Source of the DNA: an uncultured bacterium
Lineage (GTDB): Bacteria > Bacillota > Clostridia > Lachnospirales > Lachnospiraceae
Length of the DNA stretch: 64,000 bases
NCBI GenBank assembly: GCA_947177425.1
Contig: CAMWUN010000016.1
Coordinates: 1-64,000, forward strand
Reading direction: 5' to 3'
The position numbers and the translations under genes are program-made. This document shows positions 34,665 through 44,009 of the stretch, in pieces (position 1 is the stretch's first letter; every line of letters begins with the position of its first letter). The notes below the pieces were generated by a model, which ran no database searches, was not told the origin of the DNA, and saw nothing but the letters and a program-made list of their open reading frames with translations.

Positions 34665-35627
34665 ATGGATAATAAGACATACGGGAAAAAAGAAAAGAAA
34701 TTTATATCGCTGGTAATCTACCTTCACGATGCGGCGGCTTATCTGAAATATTTTCTGGATACAGTTATTCCGGTATGCACAGACAATTTTGAGCAGTTTG
34801 AGATTGTATGTGTGGACGATGCCAGCCAGGACGGTACTGTGGAACTGCTCAAGGAATACGCGGAAAAAAACCAGATTAAAGTGATGATTAATGTGGTTCA
34901 CATGAGTTTCTTCCAGGGGCTTGAGAGTGCAATGAACGCCGGAAGGGACATTGCCATAGGGGATTTTGTTTATGAGTTTGACGATATTTTTGTGGATTAT
35001 GACCCGGAAGTGATTATGCAGGTATATGAAACCCTGCTCCAGGGAAACGATATTGTTGCGGCAAGCAGCAAAGGGAAACTGCGTCTTACATCCAGAGTAT
35101 TTTATTCCCTGTATAATACTACCAGCCGGGGGAATGTAAAGATTGGGCCGGAGACTTTCCGCATTGTTTCAAGAAGGGCTATCAACAGAATCAAATCCAT
35201 GGGACAGTACATTCCATACCGGAAAGCCGTTTATATGAACTGTGGGCTTAAGGTGGCGACCATCAGCTATCACAGCAAGGATGTGAACGTGAGGGTCAAG
35301 AATAAGACGGTGGTTTCGGAGCGGACAGCGTTGGCGCTGGATTCCTTTATTTATTTTACCAATGTGCTTGAGCGTGTGTCGGCAGTTATCTGCGGCGTTT
35401 TTCTGCTGTTTACGGTAGGAATGGGGATTTATCTTATTTCCGATATATTTAATCATACAAAACCGGTTGAAGGGTGGCTTTCCACCATGGGTTTCCTTGC
35501 CCTTGGCTTCTTTGGCGTATTTGCCCTTCTGACCATTATCTTAAAATATTTGTCTGTAATGCTGAGTCTGATTTTTAAACATCAGAGATATCTGGTGTCA
35601 GATATAGAAAAGGTGGTAAAACGATGA
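34665..35627 (+). CDS. GT2 glycosyltransferase with TM tail
   Basis: The 320-aa protein has a GT-A domain (FISLVIYLHDAAAYL, FEIVCVDDASQDGTVELL, VYEFDDIFVDYD with an acidic metal site). Two C-terminal TM helices follow at about 240-310. The usual lipid-carrier GT2 strings are altered, so the donor is unclear. It overlaps the next GT2 gene by four bases (ATGA), suggesting a coupled pair that acts in sequence or as a complex. Confidence 0.85.
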   Translation: MDNKTYGKKEKKFISLVIYLHDAAAYLKYFLDTVIPVCTDNFEQFEIVCVDDASQDGTVELLKEYAEKNQIKVMINVVHMSFFQGLESAMNAGRDIAIGDFVYEFDDIFVDYDPEVIMQVYETLLQGNDIVAASSKGKLRLTSRVFYSLYNTTSRGNVKIGPETFRIVSRRAINRIKSMGQYIPYRKAVYMNCGLKVATISYHSKDVNVRVKNKTVVSERTALALDSFIYFTNVLERVSAVICGVFLLFTVGMGIYLISDIFNHTKPVEGWLSTMGFLALGFFGVFALLTIILKYLSVMLSLIFKHQRYLVSDIEKVVKR

Positions 35628-36400
35628 GCAGGGAAGAATTATCAATTAACTTATTGTTTCCGGTGCTGAATGAGCGGCTGCGTCTCCAAAAGGGAATTGA
35701 CAGGACAATGTCCTATCTGAAAAAGAATGTCTCTATCCCCTATAAATTAACGATTCTGGATAACGGTTCCGATGATGAAACCCCGGAGATTGGGAAAGCG
35801 CTGGCAGAAAAGTATCCTGAGGTGTCCTATGTCAGAGTAGGCGAAAGAGGTGTAGGCGTTGCTTTCAGGAAGGGAATTGAGTTAAATGAAAGTGCGCTGG
35901 TAGGTTATATGGATATTGATTTGTCCACGGATATTAAATATCTGGGACGGACTATTAAGCTTTTTGCCAGAAAACCGGAACTGGAATATGTGAATGGAAG
36001 CCGTTTCAGCAAAAAGTCGCATACCAGAGGGCGGAAATGGTACCGTAAGATAACGTCCATGGGGCTGGTGTTCCTTTTAAAGGCTATTTTCCATATGAAA
36101 GCTACGGATGCAGTCTGCGGTTTTACTTTCTTAAGGAAGGAGACGGCAGAACGCCTTGTGGCGGCCTGCGGCAATGACAATGGGTGGTTCTATACCATTG
36201 AATTTTTACTGCGGGCAGAACGGATGGGCGTGGTGATTTATGACATGCCGGTGGAGTGGCAGGAGGATTATAATACCACAGTAAAGATATGGAAAACCAT
36301 TAAAAATTATCTGGTACAGATTTACAGGCTGCGCCGTGAATTTATGCTGGAAGATAAGAAACAACGGCGTCAGGCAGTACAAATGAAGCGGAGAAAATAA
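35624..36400 (+). CDS. GT2 glycosyltransferase, DPM1-like
   Basis: The 258-aa protein is a compact GT-A enzyme: LLFPVLNERLRLQKGID, LTILDNGSDDETPEIG, VGYMDIDLSTD as the DxD, and AVCGFTFLRKETAERL. It lacks the two TM helices of GtrB-type proteins and so resembles single-domain DPM1-like enzymes or soluble transferases. It is translationally coupled to the previous GT2 gene. It probably makes a polyprenyl-phosphate sugar or extends a lipid-linked glycan on the inner membrane face. Confidence 0.87.
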   Translation: MSREELSINLLFPVLNERLRLQKGIDRTMSYLKKNVSIPYKLTILDNGSDDETPEIGKALAEKYPEVSYVRVGERGVGVAFRKGIELNESALVGYMDIDLSTDIKYLGRTIKLFARKPELEYVNGSRFSKKSHTRGRKWYRKITSMGLVFLLKAIFHMKATDAVCGFTFLRKETAERLVAACGNDNGWFYTIEFLLRAERMGVVIYDMPVEWQEDYNTTVKIWKTIKNYLVQIYRLRREFMLEDKKQRRQAVQMKRRK

Positions 36401-36411
36401 TTTGGGAGAAA

Positions 36412-37527
36412 ATGGGGAAAGAAGAAATGTTGAAAAGAATAGATTTGACCAGGGATTATCAGAAGCATAGAAAGGAATATCTGGAGGCCATAGAGGCGGT
36501 CTGTGAGGAGACGGCTTTTTCGGGCGGTAAGTTTGCGGATAAGTTTGACAGGGAGTTTGCCGCTTTCTGCGGGGTACCCTATGCGGCAGGAGTCAATAAC
36601 GGAACTTCGGCGCTGCACTGCGCCATGCTTGCACTGGGAATTGGTGCAGGAGATGAAGTAATTGTTCCAGCTAACACATATATTGCAACTGCCTGGGGGG
36701 TTACGTACACAGGGGCTGTGCCTGTATTTGTGGACTGTACGGCAGATACCTGGGAAATTGATCCGGATAAAATCGAAGAGAAAATTACAGATAAGACAAA
36801 GGCCATATTGGGCGTACATTTATATGGACAGCCTTTTGAATTTAATAAAGTAAAGGAAATTGCTGACAGACACGGACTTTTTGTGGTGGAGGACTGTGCC
36901 CAGGCCCACGGGGCCCTTTATGAAGGGAAAATGACGGGGAGCCTTGGGGAGCTGGGGTGCTTCAGTTTTTACCCGGGCAAAAATCTGTATGCCTTTGGAG
37001 AGGGCGGCAGTGTCACCTGTTATAATAAGGAGTATTATGATGTAATTACCACATTAAAAAATCAGGGATGTCAGGTGCGGTATTATCATGATGTGGTGGG
37101 ATATAACTACCGTCTGGAAGGTATGCAGGGGGCAGTTTTAAGTGTCAGTCTGAAATATCTACCGGAATGGACGGCAAGACGCAGGGAGATTGGAAAGCGG
37201 TATATCAGGGAAATAACGAATCCCCTTATCACCATGCAGGCGCATCCCGCTAATACGGAACCGGTATTCCATTTGTTTGTTATCACAGTGGCAGATCCTG
37301 ACGATTTTATTGCCTATATGGGGGAAAAGGGGATGGAGTGTAATAAACATTATCCTGTTCCCTGTCATTTGCAGAAAGCATACCGGAATCTGGGGTACAA
37401 AGAAGGAGACTGCCCTAATGCGGAGCATCTGGCATCTCACTGCGTTACCCTGCCTCTGTTCCCGGAGATGACGGACGAGGAAGTGGCAATGGTGATTGAA
37501 GCCTGCAACGGATATGTGGGAAAATGA
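36412..37527 (+). CDS. DegT/DnrJ/EryC1 sugar aminotransferase
   Basis: The 371-aa PLP enzyme has AGVNNGTSALHCAMLALGIG, EVIVPANTYIATAWGV, EDCAQAHGA and the catalytic Lys in CFSFYPGKNLYAFGEGG, unlike the His-substituted rfbH product. It resembles the FdtB/QdtB/WecE branch, which aminates 3- or 4-keto nucleotide sugars using glutamate. It indicates an amino-deoxysugar in the polymer. The keto substrate must come from outside this operon or from the CDP/dTDP routes seen here. The start is ATG 36412, with ATG 36427 equally possible by ribosome spacing. Confidence 0.92.
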   Translation: MGKEEMLKRIDLTRDYQKHRKEYLEAIEAVCEETAFSGGKFADKFDREFAAFCGVPYAAGVNNGTSALHCAMLALGIGAGDEVIVPANTYIATAWGVTYTGAVPVFVDCTADTWEIDPDKIEEKITDKTKAILGVHLYGQPFEFNKVKEIADRHGLFVVEDCAQAHGALYEGKMTGSLGELGCFSFYPGKNLYAFGEGGSVTCYNKEYYDVITTLKNQGCQVRYYHDVVGYNYRLEGMQGAVLSVSLKYLPEWTARRREIGKRYIREITNPLITMQAHPANTEPVFHLFVITVADPDDFIAYMGEKGMECNKHYPVPCHLQKAYRNLGYKEGDCPNAEHLASHCVTLPLFPEMTDEEVAMVIEACNGYVGK

Positions 37528-37593
37528 TAATACAGGGGCGATAGACGGTGTGATGCTCCTGACGATTTATAGTTGAAGGAATAAAAAAAGGGA

Positions 37594-39189
37594 ATGGAAG
37601 CAGAAATGAGAAAGCCTTTGGCGGATAAGTGGAAAAAAACAGAAAGCAGATTTACTCAGTGGATAGTAAAGATGATAACGCCGAAAAGTATTGCGGTATT
37701 TACAACGGCGGCTTATGCGCTTTCACTGGTACCGTTATTGTGGATTGCCTGGTATAATTACCCCAGCGCAGACGACTATTCCATTGGCAGTAACTGCCAT
37801 CAGGTATGGGTGGCAACGGGAAACGTATTTTCAGTCCTCTGGCAGGGAATTGTGCGGGCTGTGGACGACTGGCTGCATTGGATGGGGTACTTTACCTCCA
37901 ACTTTCTGATGGCGGTACCCCCAAATGCCTTTGGGGAAAGAATGTATGTGCTGACCACCTGGATTATGCTTGCAATGCTCAGTTTTTCAACCATGTATCT
38001 TTTCAGGGCTATTTTTGTAAAAATATTTAAAGGGGATAAATGGATAAGCCACAGCATTTCCATGCTGGTACTGTTTGCGTCGGTGCAGTGTATGTACCCG
38101 GCAGGCCGGGTGGAAGCTTTTTACTGGTACAGCGGTGCGGCGAATTATATTTTCGTCCACAGCATGTCCCTGTTTTTCTTCGGACTGCTGATTTCAGCGG
38201 TTTACGACCAGGGCAAAAAGAGGATTTGGGATTTGTCGGCAGCTTCCGTAATTGGTTTTTTTACCGCCGGAGGGAATCAGATGACAGCCTTAAATGGGGC
38301 AGTTGTGGTGCTGGCGGCTGTTATTTTGATTACTTTGAATAAAGGATGGAAATTCTGTAAGGGACTGGGTATCCCCATGGGACTGTTTTATCTGGGATTT
38401 ATCCTGAATGTGGCGGCGCCGGGAAACTGGGTGCGGGCAGAAGGAACCAGCGGCATGAATCCGGTTAAGGCGGTGCTGGTTTCCTTTTATGAGTGCCTTG
38501 ACAGGGCAATGGGGGACTGGACTACCTGGTCTGTACTGGTGATTATGATTGGTCTGGTTCCCTTATTCTGGCATATGGCCGGGAACACTTCCTGCAGGTT
38601 TTCCAATCCCCTGATTGTGATATTTTTTGGCTATTGCCTGGTGGCGGCAATGATGACTCCGCCTTTGTTTGCAGTGGGTAATATAGAAGCGGGAAGGCTT
38701 CAGGCGCTGACGTTTCTGATGTATGTGCTGGTGTTTTCTTTGTGTGTGGGTTATGTGACTGGATGGGTAAGACAGAAGTTCTATGGCAGGGAGAGGAAGC
38801 GGGCCGGAGCGACGGGCAGGAATGTCCATGACGGCAAAGGGCCGGAGGGACGGGGATTTTCGCCGGAGAGCTGCTGGTGTCTGGCCGGATGCCTGGTGTT
38901 TCTGGTTATGGGGTCGGCGTTAATGGTTGTGGCGGAACCCCACTATTATACTTTTTCTTCAGCTCTGGCAGATTTATCCAGTGGCAGTGCCCAGACTTAT
39001 GGCAATGCGCGGAAAGGGCGTATGGAACTGTATCAAAAAGGGGCAGGGAAAGCCATAGAGGTGGAAGCCTTAAAGGAACAGCCGGTACTGCTGTATTTTT
39101 CAGATATAAAGGAGGATTCAAAGGATTGGGAAAATGAAGGAGTATCCCGGTTCTATGGGCTTAAAGAGGTAGTGGTTAGGAAGGATTAG
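37594..39189 (+). CDS. DUF6056-like multi-TM protein
   Basis: The 531-aa membrane protein has about eleven helices. Its strings YNYPSADDYSIGSNCH, GRVEAFYWYSGAANYIF and FTAGGNQMTALNGAVVV fit the DUF6056 family, a GT-C-like group of uncharacterised Firmicutes proteins. The acidic pair in the first external loop (SADDYS) is where GT-C enzymes place their catalytic Asp. It ends the operon begun by the FAD oxidoreductase gene, just before a strong terminator. The family is my recognition by pattern; the role as a lipid-sugar glycosyltransferase is inferred. Confidence 0.7.
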   Translation: MEAEMRKPLADKWKKTESRFTQWIVKMITPKSIAVFTTAAYALSLVPLLWIAWYNYPSADDYSIGSNCHQVWVATGNVFSVLWQGIVRAVDDWLHWMGYFTSNFLMAVPPNAFGERMYVLTTWIMLAMLSFSTMYLFRAIFVKIFKGDKWISHSISMLVLFASVQCMYPAGRVEAFYWYSGAANYIFVHSMSLFFFGLLISAVYDQGKKRIWDLSAASVIGFFTAGGNQMTALNGAVVVLAAVILITLNKGWKFCKGLGIPMGLFYLGFILNVAAPGNWVRAEGTSGMNPVKAVLVSFYECLDRAMGDWTTWSVLVIMIGLVPLFWHMAGNTSCRFSNPLIVIFFGYCLVAAMMTPPLFAVGNIEAGRLQALTFLMYVLVFSLCVGYVTGWVRQKFYGRERKRAGATGRNVHDGKGPEGRGFSPESCWCLAGCLVFLVMGSALMVVAEPHYYTFSSALADLSSGSAQTYGNARKGRMELYQKGAGKAIEVEALKEQPVLLYFSDIKEDSKDWENEGVSRFYGLKEVVVRKD

Positions 39190-39244
39190 CGGCAAAATTT
39201 GGTAAAAATTATGAAGTAATATTTAAGAGATTCTTAATTTTAAG

Positions 39245-39273
39245 AAAGAAGCCTTTTAAAAGGCTTCTTTTTT
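39245..39273 (+). terminator. Strong rho-independent terminator
   Basis: AAAGAAGCCTTTT (39245-39257) and AAAAGGCTTCTTT (39258-39270) are a perfect 13-bp palindrome running into a T-tract. It closes the 33.5-39.2 kb operon. Confidence 0.9.
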
Positions 39274-39452
39274 GTTATACTAATAACAGTTTATAACGAA
39301 ATGGCTGATTATAAGAAATCAGTTTGTGTTACAGCCAAGCTTTTAAAGAAACGGTTTTTGCATGTTGTGGAAATGTGGAAATTCTGTTCCTGTGAGAAGA
39401 CAGGCGGCAAAAAATGTACGTGGATAAAATTGAACAGCGAGGAGTGAGCGTA

Positions 39453-40889
39453 GTGTTTGTGTCAATGTTTTTCCTGCTTTTTCTGGGAATCGTGGTGACA
39501 TTGTTTTTTGCATTGCCTGTAAAATGCCGTCCTTTCATACTTCTTTTTTCCAGTTATTTATTCTGCGGCTGGATAGATTTGCGGGCTCTGGCGGTGCTTA
39601 TACTGATATCCCTCTGTATATGGAGAGTGGGAATCAGGATAGAAAGATATATGGACAAAGGTCTTGACAGGTCAGGAAAGATAAGTGTGGTTTTGGCGGT
39701 ATGCCTGTATATTTTCCTGCTGTGTGTATATAAATATATGCCTGGTATTCTGAAATGGACCGGACTGGAGGGGCAGGTGTCCCAGAGATTTATCAGTAGC
39801 TTTGTGATGCCGGTGGGGCTGTCCTTTTACCTGTTCCAGGCTATTGGGTATCTGGCAGATGTCTATAAAAGGAAAGAGAGAGCGGAGAAAAGTTTTCTGC
39901 GCTTAAGCTGTTATTTTGCATTTTTTCCAAAACTGGTAAGCGGCCCCATTGAGCGGGAGCGGGGATTCCTTGAACAGTTTAAGGAAATCGGGAAGGTTAA
40001 ATTCTGGGACAGGGGCAGGCTTTCCACAGCATTTACGTATATGCTCTGGGGATATTTCATGAAAATGGTGGTGGCGGACCGTCTGGCGGTTACGGTTAAC
40101 CGGATTTTTGAAAATCCTTATGGGTTTGACAGTATATGGCTTGTTCTGGGCGCTCTTTTCTATACAATACAGATATATTGTGACTTTGCAGGATATTCTT
40201 ATATTGCTATAGGCTGTGGGAAGATTTTCGGAATAAATCTTACACATAATTTCGAATCCCCTTATTGTGCCAGGACGATTTCCGGTTTCTGGCGCAGATG
40301 GCATATTTCATTAAGTACATGGCTGAGGGATTACCTGTATATACCCTTAGGAGGAAACCGTAAGGGGACTGTCAGAAAATGTTTCAATACCATGATTGTA
40401 TTTTTGGTGTGCGGCATGTGGCATGGGGCAGGATTTAACTTTATTGTGTGGGGGTTTCTGCACGGGATATATTCAGTAATAGAAGTGATATGGCACAAAA
40501 CAGGACGGAAGATGAAGGGAGGACAGATAATTACCTTTTCAGCAGTAGCCTTTGCGTGGATTTTTTTCCGGGCTGAAAATTTAAAATCTGCATCAGACTA
40601 TGTGGCAGGGATGTTTACCATTGGCGTCAGGCCCGGAACGTGGCCTGGGATTATGCAGTTCTTAGAGTTGGACGCCGTGGAGGCTGTCGTTATTGTTCTT
40701 GGAATTGCGGTTGTATGGGCGATAGACGGACTTTGCAATAAGAGACGGATGCATCTGCCGGTGCTTATCCAGTACAAGGAAAATGCGGCAAGGTATTTTG
40801 TCTTTTATCTGCTGCTTATTGCAATATTTATTTTCGGCGTGTATGGGCCGGGGTATCATGCGGAACAATTTATTTATATGCAGTTTTAG
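39453..40889 (+). CDS. MBOAT-family O-acyltransferase
   Basis: This is the second MBOAT, a multi-TM protein of about 478 residues from this start. Motifs are MPVGLSFYLFQAIGYLADVYK, GPIERERGFLEQF, ISGFWRRWHISLSTWLRDYLYIPLGGNRKG and the catalytic His in CGMWHGAGF. I place the start at GTG 39453, with GAGGAG 8 nt upstream. The track ATG at 39414 has no ribosome site, and ATG 39465 is also possible. The SGNH gene 10 nt downstream is its usual partner. It should acylate an extracytoplasmic glycan. Confidence 0.9.
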   Translation: MFVSMFFLLFLGIVVTLFFALPVKCRPFILLFSSYLFCGWIDLRALAVLILISLCIWRVGIRIERYMDKGLDRSGKISVVLAVCLYIFLLCVYKYMPGILKWTGLEGQVSQRFISSFVMPVGLSFYLFQAIGYLADVYKRKERAEKSFLRLSCYFAFFPKLVSGPIERERGFLEQFKEIGKVKFWDRGRLSTAFTYMLWGYFMKMVVADRLAVTVNRIFENPYGFDSIWLVLGALFYTIQIYCDFAGYSYIAIGCGKIFGINLTHNFESPYCARTISGFWRRWHISLSTWLRDYLYIPLGGNRKGTVRKCFNTMIVFLVCGMWHGAGFNFIVWGFLHGIYSVIEVIWHKTGRKMKGGQIITFSAVAFAWIFFRAENLKSASDYVAGMFTIGVRPGTWPGIMQFLELDAVEAVVIVLGIAVVWAIDGLCNKRRMHLPVLIQYKENAARYFVFYLLLIAIFIFGVYGPGYHAEQFIYMQF

Positions 40890-40899
40890 AGGATAGGCT

Positions 40900-41937
40900 A
40901 TGACGAAGAAAAAGGTAAAAAAGATATTTGAATATAAAAACTGGGTGAGGATGGGTTTTGTCCTGTTATTTCTGGTGACGATCTATTTGGCGGCAAGCAT
41001 TTTGAGTATTAAGTCTTATCATGGAGTAAACCAGAAGGACGGTCTGTACTGGCAGCCGAAAGATTCCATAGATGTGGTGATGATGGGAACCAGCCATGTC
41101 CACTGTAATATAAATACGGCGCTTTTGTGGGAAGTGTACGGGATTGCCGCTTATGATTACAGTGGGGCGGAGCAGCCTTTATGGATGACTTATTATTACC
41201 TAAAGGAATTCTATAAGTATCAAAGTCCGAAAGCTGTCATACTGGATATGTACGCGCCTGCGCGGTTTAAGGAAGATTACCAGTATGACTGGATGGCGGA
41301 AAATGTTTACGGCATGAGATTCTCCATTAATAAACTGCAGATGCTTTCCGCCAGCGTGGAGCCTGCAAGGTTTTTTGAGTATTTCCCGTCCTTTGCAGTG
41401 TACCACAGCAGGTACGGGGATTTGGAAACGGAAGATTTTGAAAATTTTTTCTGGGATGAGAAAGAGAAAGAAGCTTTTAAAGGGTATACGCCTTATTGGG
41501 ACCAAACGCCCCAGGAACGTCCCGGCGTTTCGGAGGATAAAAGCGGCGGCCTGACGGAAAAATCGGAAAAATACTTGAGAAAAATCATTGCACTAACGAA
41601 AGAAAAAGGAAGCGATCTGGTGCTGATCGTTGCTCCTTATGTGATAACGGCAGAAGATAAGCAGACCTACAACAGGATTGTGGAGATTGCTGTGGAAGAA
41701 GGGGTTACATTCATTAATTATAACGAATACTATAATGAAATCGGCCTGGATTTCAATGAAGACTTTCACGACGAATCCCATCTGAATTATTGGGGAAGCT
41801 GCAAATTTTCGGATTACCTTGGCAACTTTCTGACATATAATGACAGTATTCCAGACCGGAGGGGACAGAAAGGATACGAATCTTGGGATGAAAATGTGCG
41901 GATAATATATGAAGAGTTAAAGATGCATGGAGGATGA
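40900..41937 (+). CDS. SGNH/AlgJ-DltD-like acyltransferase partner
   Basis: The 345-aa protein has one TM helix (about 18-38), then an exported domain. VVMMGTSHVHCNINTALLWE is block I with Ser in a GTSH setting, and DFHDESHLNYWGSCKFSDYL is the Asp/His block near the C-terminus. It is the partner of the MBOAT gene just upstream (10-nt gap) and would transfer the acyl group to the final sugar acceptor. A second repeat element and a promoter follow it, so the pair forms its own unit. Confidence 0.82.
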   Translation: MTKKKVKKIFEYKNWVRMGFVLLFLVTIYLAASILSIKSYHGVNQKDGLYWQPKDSIDVVMMGTSHVHCNINTALLWEVYGIAAYDYSGAEQPLWMTYYYLKEFYKYQSPKAVILDMYAPARFKEDYQYDWMAENVYGMRFSINKLQMLSASVEPARFFEYFPSFAVYHSRYGDLETEDFENFFWDEKEKEAFKGYTPYWDQTPQERPGVSEDKSGGLTEKSEKYLRKIIALTKEKGSDLVLIVAPYVITAEDKQTYNRIVEIAVEEGVTFINYNEYYNEIGLDFNEDFHDESHLNYWGSCKFSDYLGNFLTYNDSIPDRRGQKGYESWDENVRIIYEELKMHGG

Positions 41938-41959
41938 AGCCTAAGTTTTTTCAAACATG

Positions 41960-42090
41960 CTCTAAGCGTTACTGTTCACTCAAAAATCCATTGAAAATTG
42001 CCATCGGCAATGGGATTTTTGCACTCCCGAATCACTTTCTTACGACCAGCGCAGTAAATGCGCAGGTCTGTGTGAACAGTAACCTCTAAG
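41960..42090. mobile_element. MITE-like element with 7-bp flanking direct repeats
   Basis: Terminal inverted repeats GTTACTGTTCAC (41968-41979) and GTGAACAGTAAC (42072-42083) are perfect. CTCTAAG flanks both sides (41960-41966 and 42084-42090), which looks like a 7-bp target-site duplication. The inside contains a further stem (AAAAATCCATTG...CAATGGGATTTTT) and no ORF. It is consistent with a non-autonomous element of about 117 bp. Confidence 0.7.
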
Positions 42091-42118
42091 GAGTCCGTGG
42101 CCTGAAAATAAGTCTGTC

Positions 42119-42147
42119 TTGTCTTTTCTCCAGCTATACATTATAAT
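42119..42147 (+). promoter_or_regulatory. Sigma-A-type promoter for the CotH operon
   Basis: TTGTCT, 17 bp, then a perfect TATAAT. It lies 29 bp beyond the repeat element and 49 bp before the first CotH gene, so the element may have changed its context. Confidence 0.65.
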
Positions 42148-42195
42148 GTAGTGATGCGGAGAAAGGGAAATATTGCTTGACAGGAGTGCAGGAAA

Positions 42196-43989
42196 ATGGG
42201 GATTCGGAAGAAAAAGATACTTTTTATATTATTTTCTGTAGTATTCTGGGCACTTTTTCTGAATCTTGAAAAACTGACAATGTTGTTTGGCAATAAAATC
42301 ATGTCTGTGGATGTGGTAAGTGAAGGGGAATTGGCTGGTATTATCGCAAATAAAAAGGCGGTGGACTGGGAAGGGGCAGTTAAATATGATAAACACTCTG
42401 CTGCTTATGACATCCAGTCGCATACACTGTTCGTTCCCCAGACGCTGGCGGGGCATGGGTGGGAAGGAAAGCTGGAGACAGAATACGGAAAGCTTTATTT
42501 TCTTGATGACGCCTATCTGAAAGATAAGGAGTCTGCCATGAGCGAGGGACATGTTTTTAAGCTGTATCAGGTAAGAGATCAGGAATATGATGAGTATCAG
42601 GTGGTTTTTACCGGAATGCCGGTCATGACTCTTTTTGAAGAGAAGACAGAGGGGGAAGAAGGTTCGGAAATCATGTATGGCGTGGTGCAGGTATACGACC
42701 AGTATCATACCAGTATGCGGTTTCAAAGCGAAGCGTGCACCTTTCACATAAGAGGTGGTTCCTCCCGGGGATATGAGAAGAAGAGTTATAAATTAGAACT
42801 TGAAAACAGGGATTTATCCCTGCTTGGCATGAGGAAAGATGACGACTGGATACTGAATGCCCTTTATGATGATGCAGGGCTTATCCACAATAAGGTTTCT
42901 GCACAGGTATGGGAAGAAATTGCTTTAAACGGCAGCGTGAAGAACAGTACTGGAGCCAGTCTGGAATATGTGGAACTGTTTTTAAATAATGAGTATCAGG
43001 GAGTTTATGCGTTAACAGAAAGGATAGATAAGAAAGAACTGTCCCTCAAAGAAAATGACATTTTGTATAAATGCAGAGCCTACAGGATACCGGAGGAACA
43101 TAATTATTCCAATGAAGAAACAGATGAAATGAGGCCGGTTTTTTTATTAAAATATCCAAAGGATTATGAAGAGGAAGACTGGAATCCGATAAAGACATGG
43201 GTGGACTACTATGTAAAGGGCGGTGCGACGAGTTTTCAGGAGGGAATGGCTTTCCTGAATATGGAAAATACTCTGGACTATAATTTGTTCTGTATGCTTA
43301 TCAATGGAACAGATAATCTGAGGAAAAATATATTTTTCCTTGCGGAATATCAAAGCGACGGCACGTATCAATTTATCAAGATACCATGGGATTTGAATGC
43401 CACATGGGGGAATCCGTGGGTAGATCAAGAAGAATGTAATTATACTCTATATGACCCTGATAGTTATAATAATGTGAGTGCGTGGACATCGGATGCCAGC
43501 GCCCTTTATTACTTGGATAAAGAAACGGTTTCTTATCTGATGCGCGAGAGATGGAATCAACTGCGAAGCAAAGAGATAATCAGTAAAGAAAAGATATTTA
43601 AAATACTTGATGAACAGTTTGGATATCTGCATGCTTCCGGGGCATATGGACGGAATTACAGCCGATGGCAGAACGGGGCAGAATGCTGGCAGGACAGCTA
43701 TATATATGAATATGTGGAGAAGAGAATTGATTTTCTTGACCAGTATTTTGACCAGTTATATGAGGATGTCATATCGCCTAAAATATTTGATGGCATAGAC
43801 TATTCGGAGGAATTTGATACCAGATATTATTGGGAAGAAAACAGGGCTACGCTAAAAGAATTATATTCTTATGACCCTGGTAAGCTTTTGGAACATTATG
43901 TGCTGTATGGAAAGCCTTTTGAATTGAAAGGAATTTATGACGGAGGCAAGTTCCCGGAAGTATTTGAGGAGTCAGATAATGTGGGATAG
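42196..43989 (+). CDS. CotH-family protein kinase, copy 1
   Basis: The 597-aa protein has an N-terminal TM/signal segment (ILFILFSVVFWALFLNL), placing the rest outside. The CotH kinase domain (about 165-500) has HIRGGSSRGYEKKSYKLEL, LGMRKDDDWILNALYDDAGL, YVELFLNNEYQGVYALTERID and FIKIPWDLNATWGN. In the last motif the second acidic residue of the usual WDxD is Asn. The C-terminus (TRYYWEENRATLKEL...LLEHYVLYGKPFE) is a short helical repeat. CotH proteins phosphorylate secreted or spore-coat substrates. Here it heads the CotH-CotH-VTC-DUF4956 operon, so the target is probably a surface polymer or protein. Confidence 0.87.
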   Translation: MGIRKKKILFILFSVVFWALFLNLEKLTMLFGNKIMSVDVVSEGELAGIIANKKAVDWEGAVKYDKHSAAYDIQSHTLFVPQTLAGHGWEGKLETEYGKLYFLDDAYLKDKESAMSEGHVFKLYQVRDQEYDEYQVVFTGMPVMTLFEEKTEGEEGSEIMYGVVQVYDQYHTSMRFQSEACTFHIRGGSSRGYEKKSYKLELENRDLSLLGMRKDDDWILNALYDDAGLIHNKVSAQVWEEIALNGSVKNSTGASLEYVELFLNNEYQGVYALTERIDKKELSLKENDILYKCRAYRIPEEHNYSNEETDEMRPVFLLKYPKDYEEEDWNPIKTWVDYYVKGGATSFQEGMAFLNMENTLDYNLFCMLINGTDNLRKNIFFLAEYQSDGTYQFIKIPWDLNATWGNPWVDQEECNYTLYDPDSYNNVSAWTSDASALYYLDKETVSYLMRERWNQLRSKEIISKEKIFKILDEQFGYLHASGAYGRNYSRWQNGAECWQDSYIYEYVEKRIDFLDQYFDQLYEDVISPKIFDGIDYSEEFDTRYYWEENRATLKELYSYDPGKLLEHYVLYGKPFELKGIYDGGKFPEVFEESDNVG

Positions 43990-44009
43990 ATTTAAGGAGT
44001 GGATGCAGC

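Noticed and set aside
13139-37527. LPS O-antigen cluster of a Gram-negative
   Set aside because: The sugar genes resemble O-antigen loci, but no Wzx/Wzy/Wzm or LPS core genes are present. The ribosome sites, lipoprotein and LytTR regulators point to a Gram-positive.
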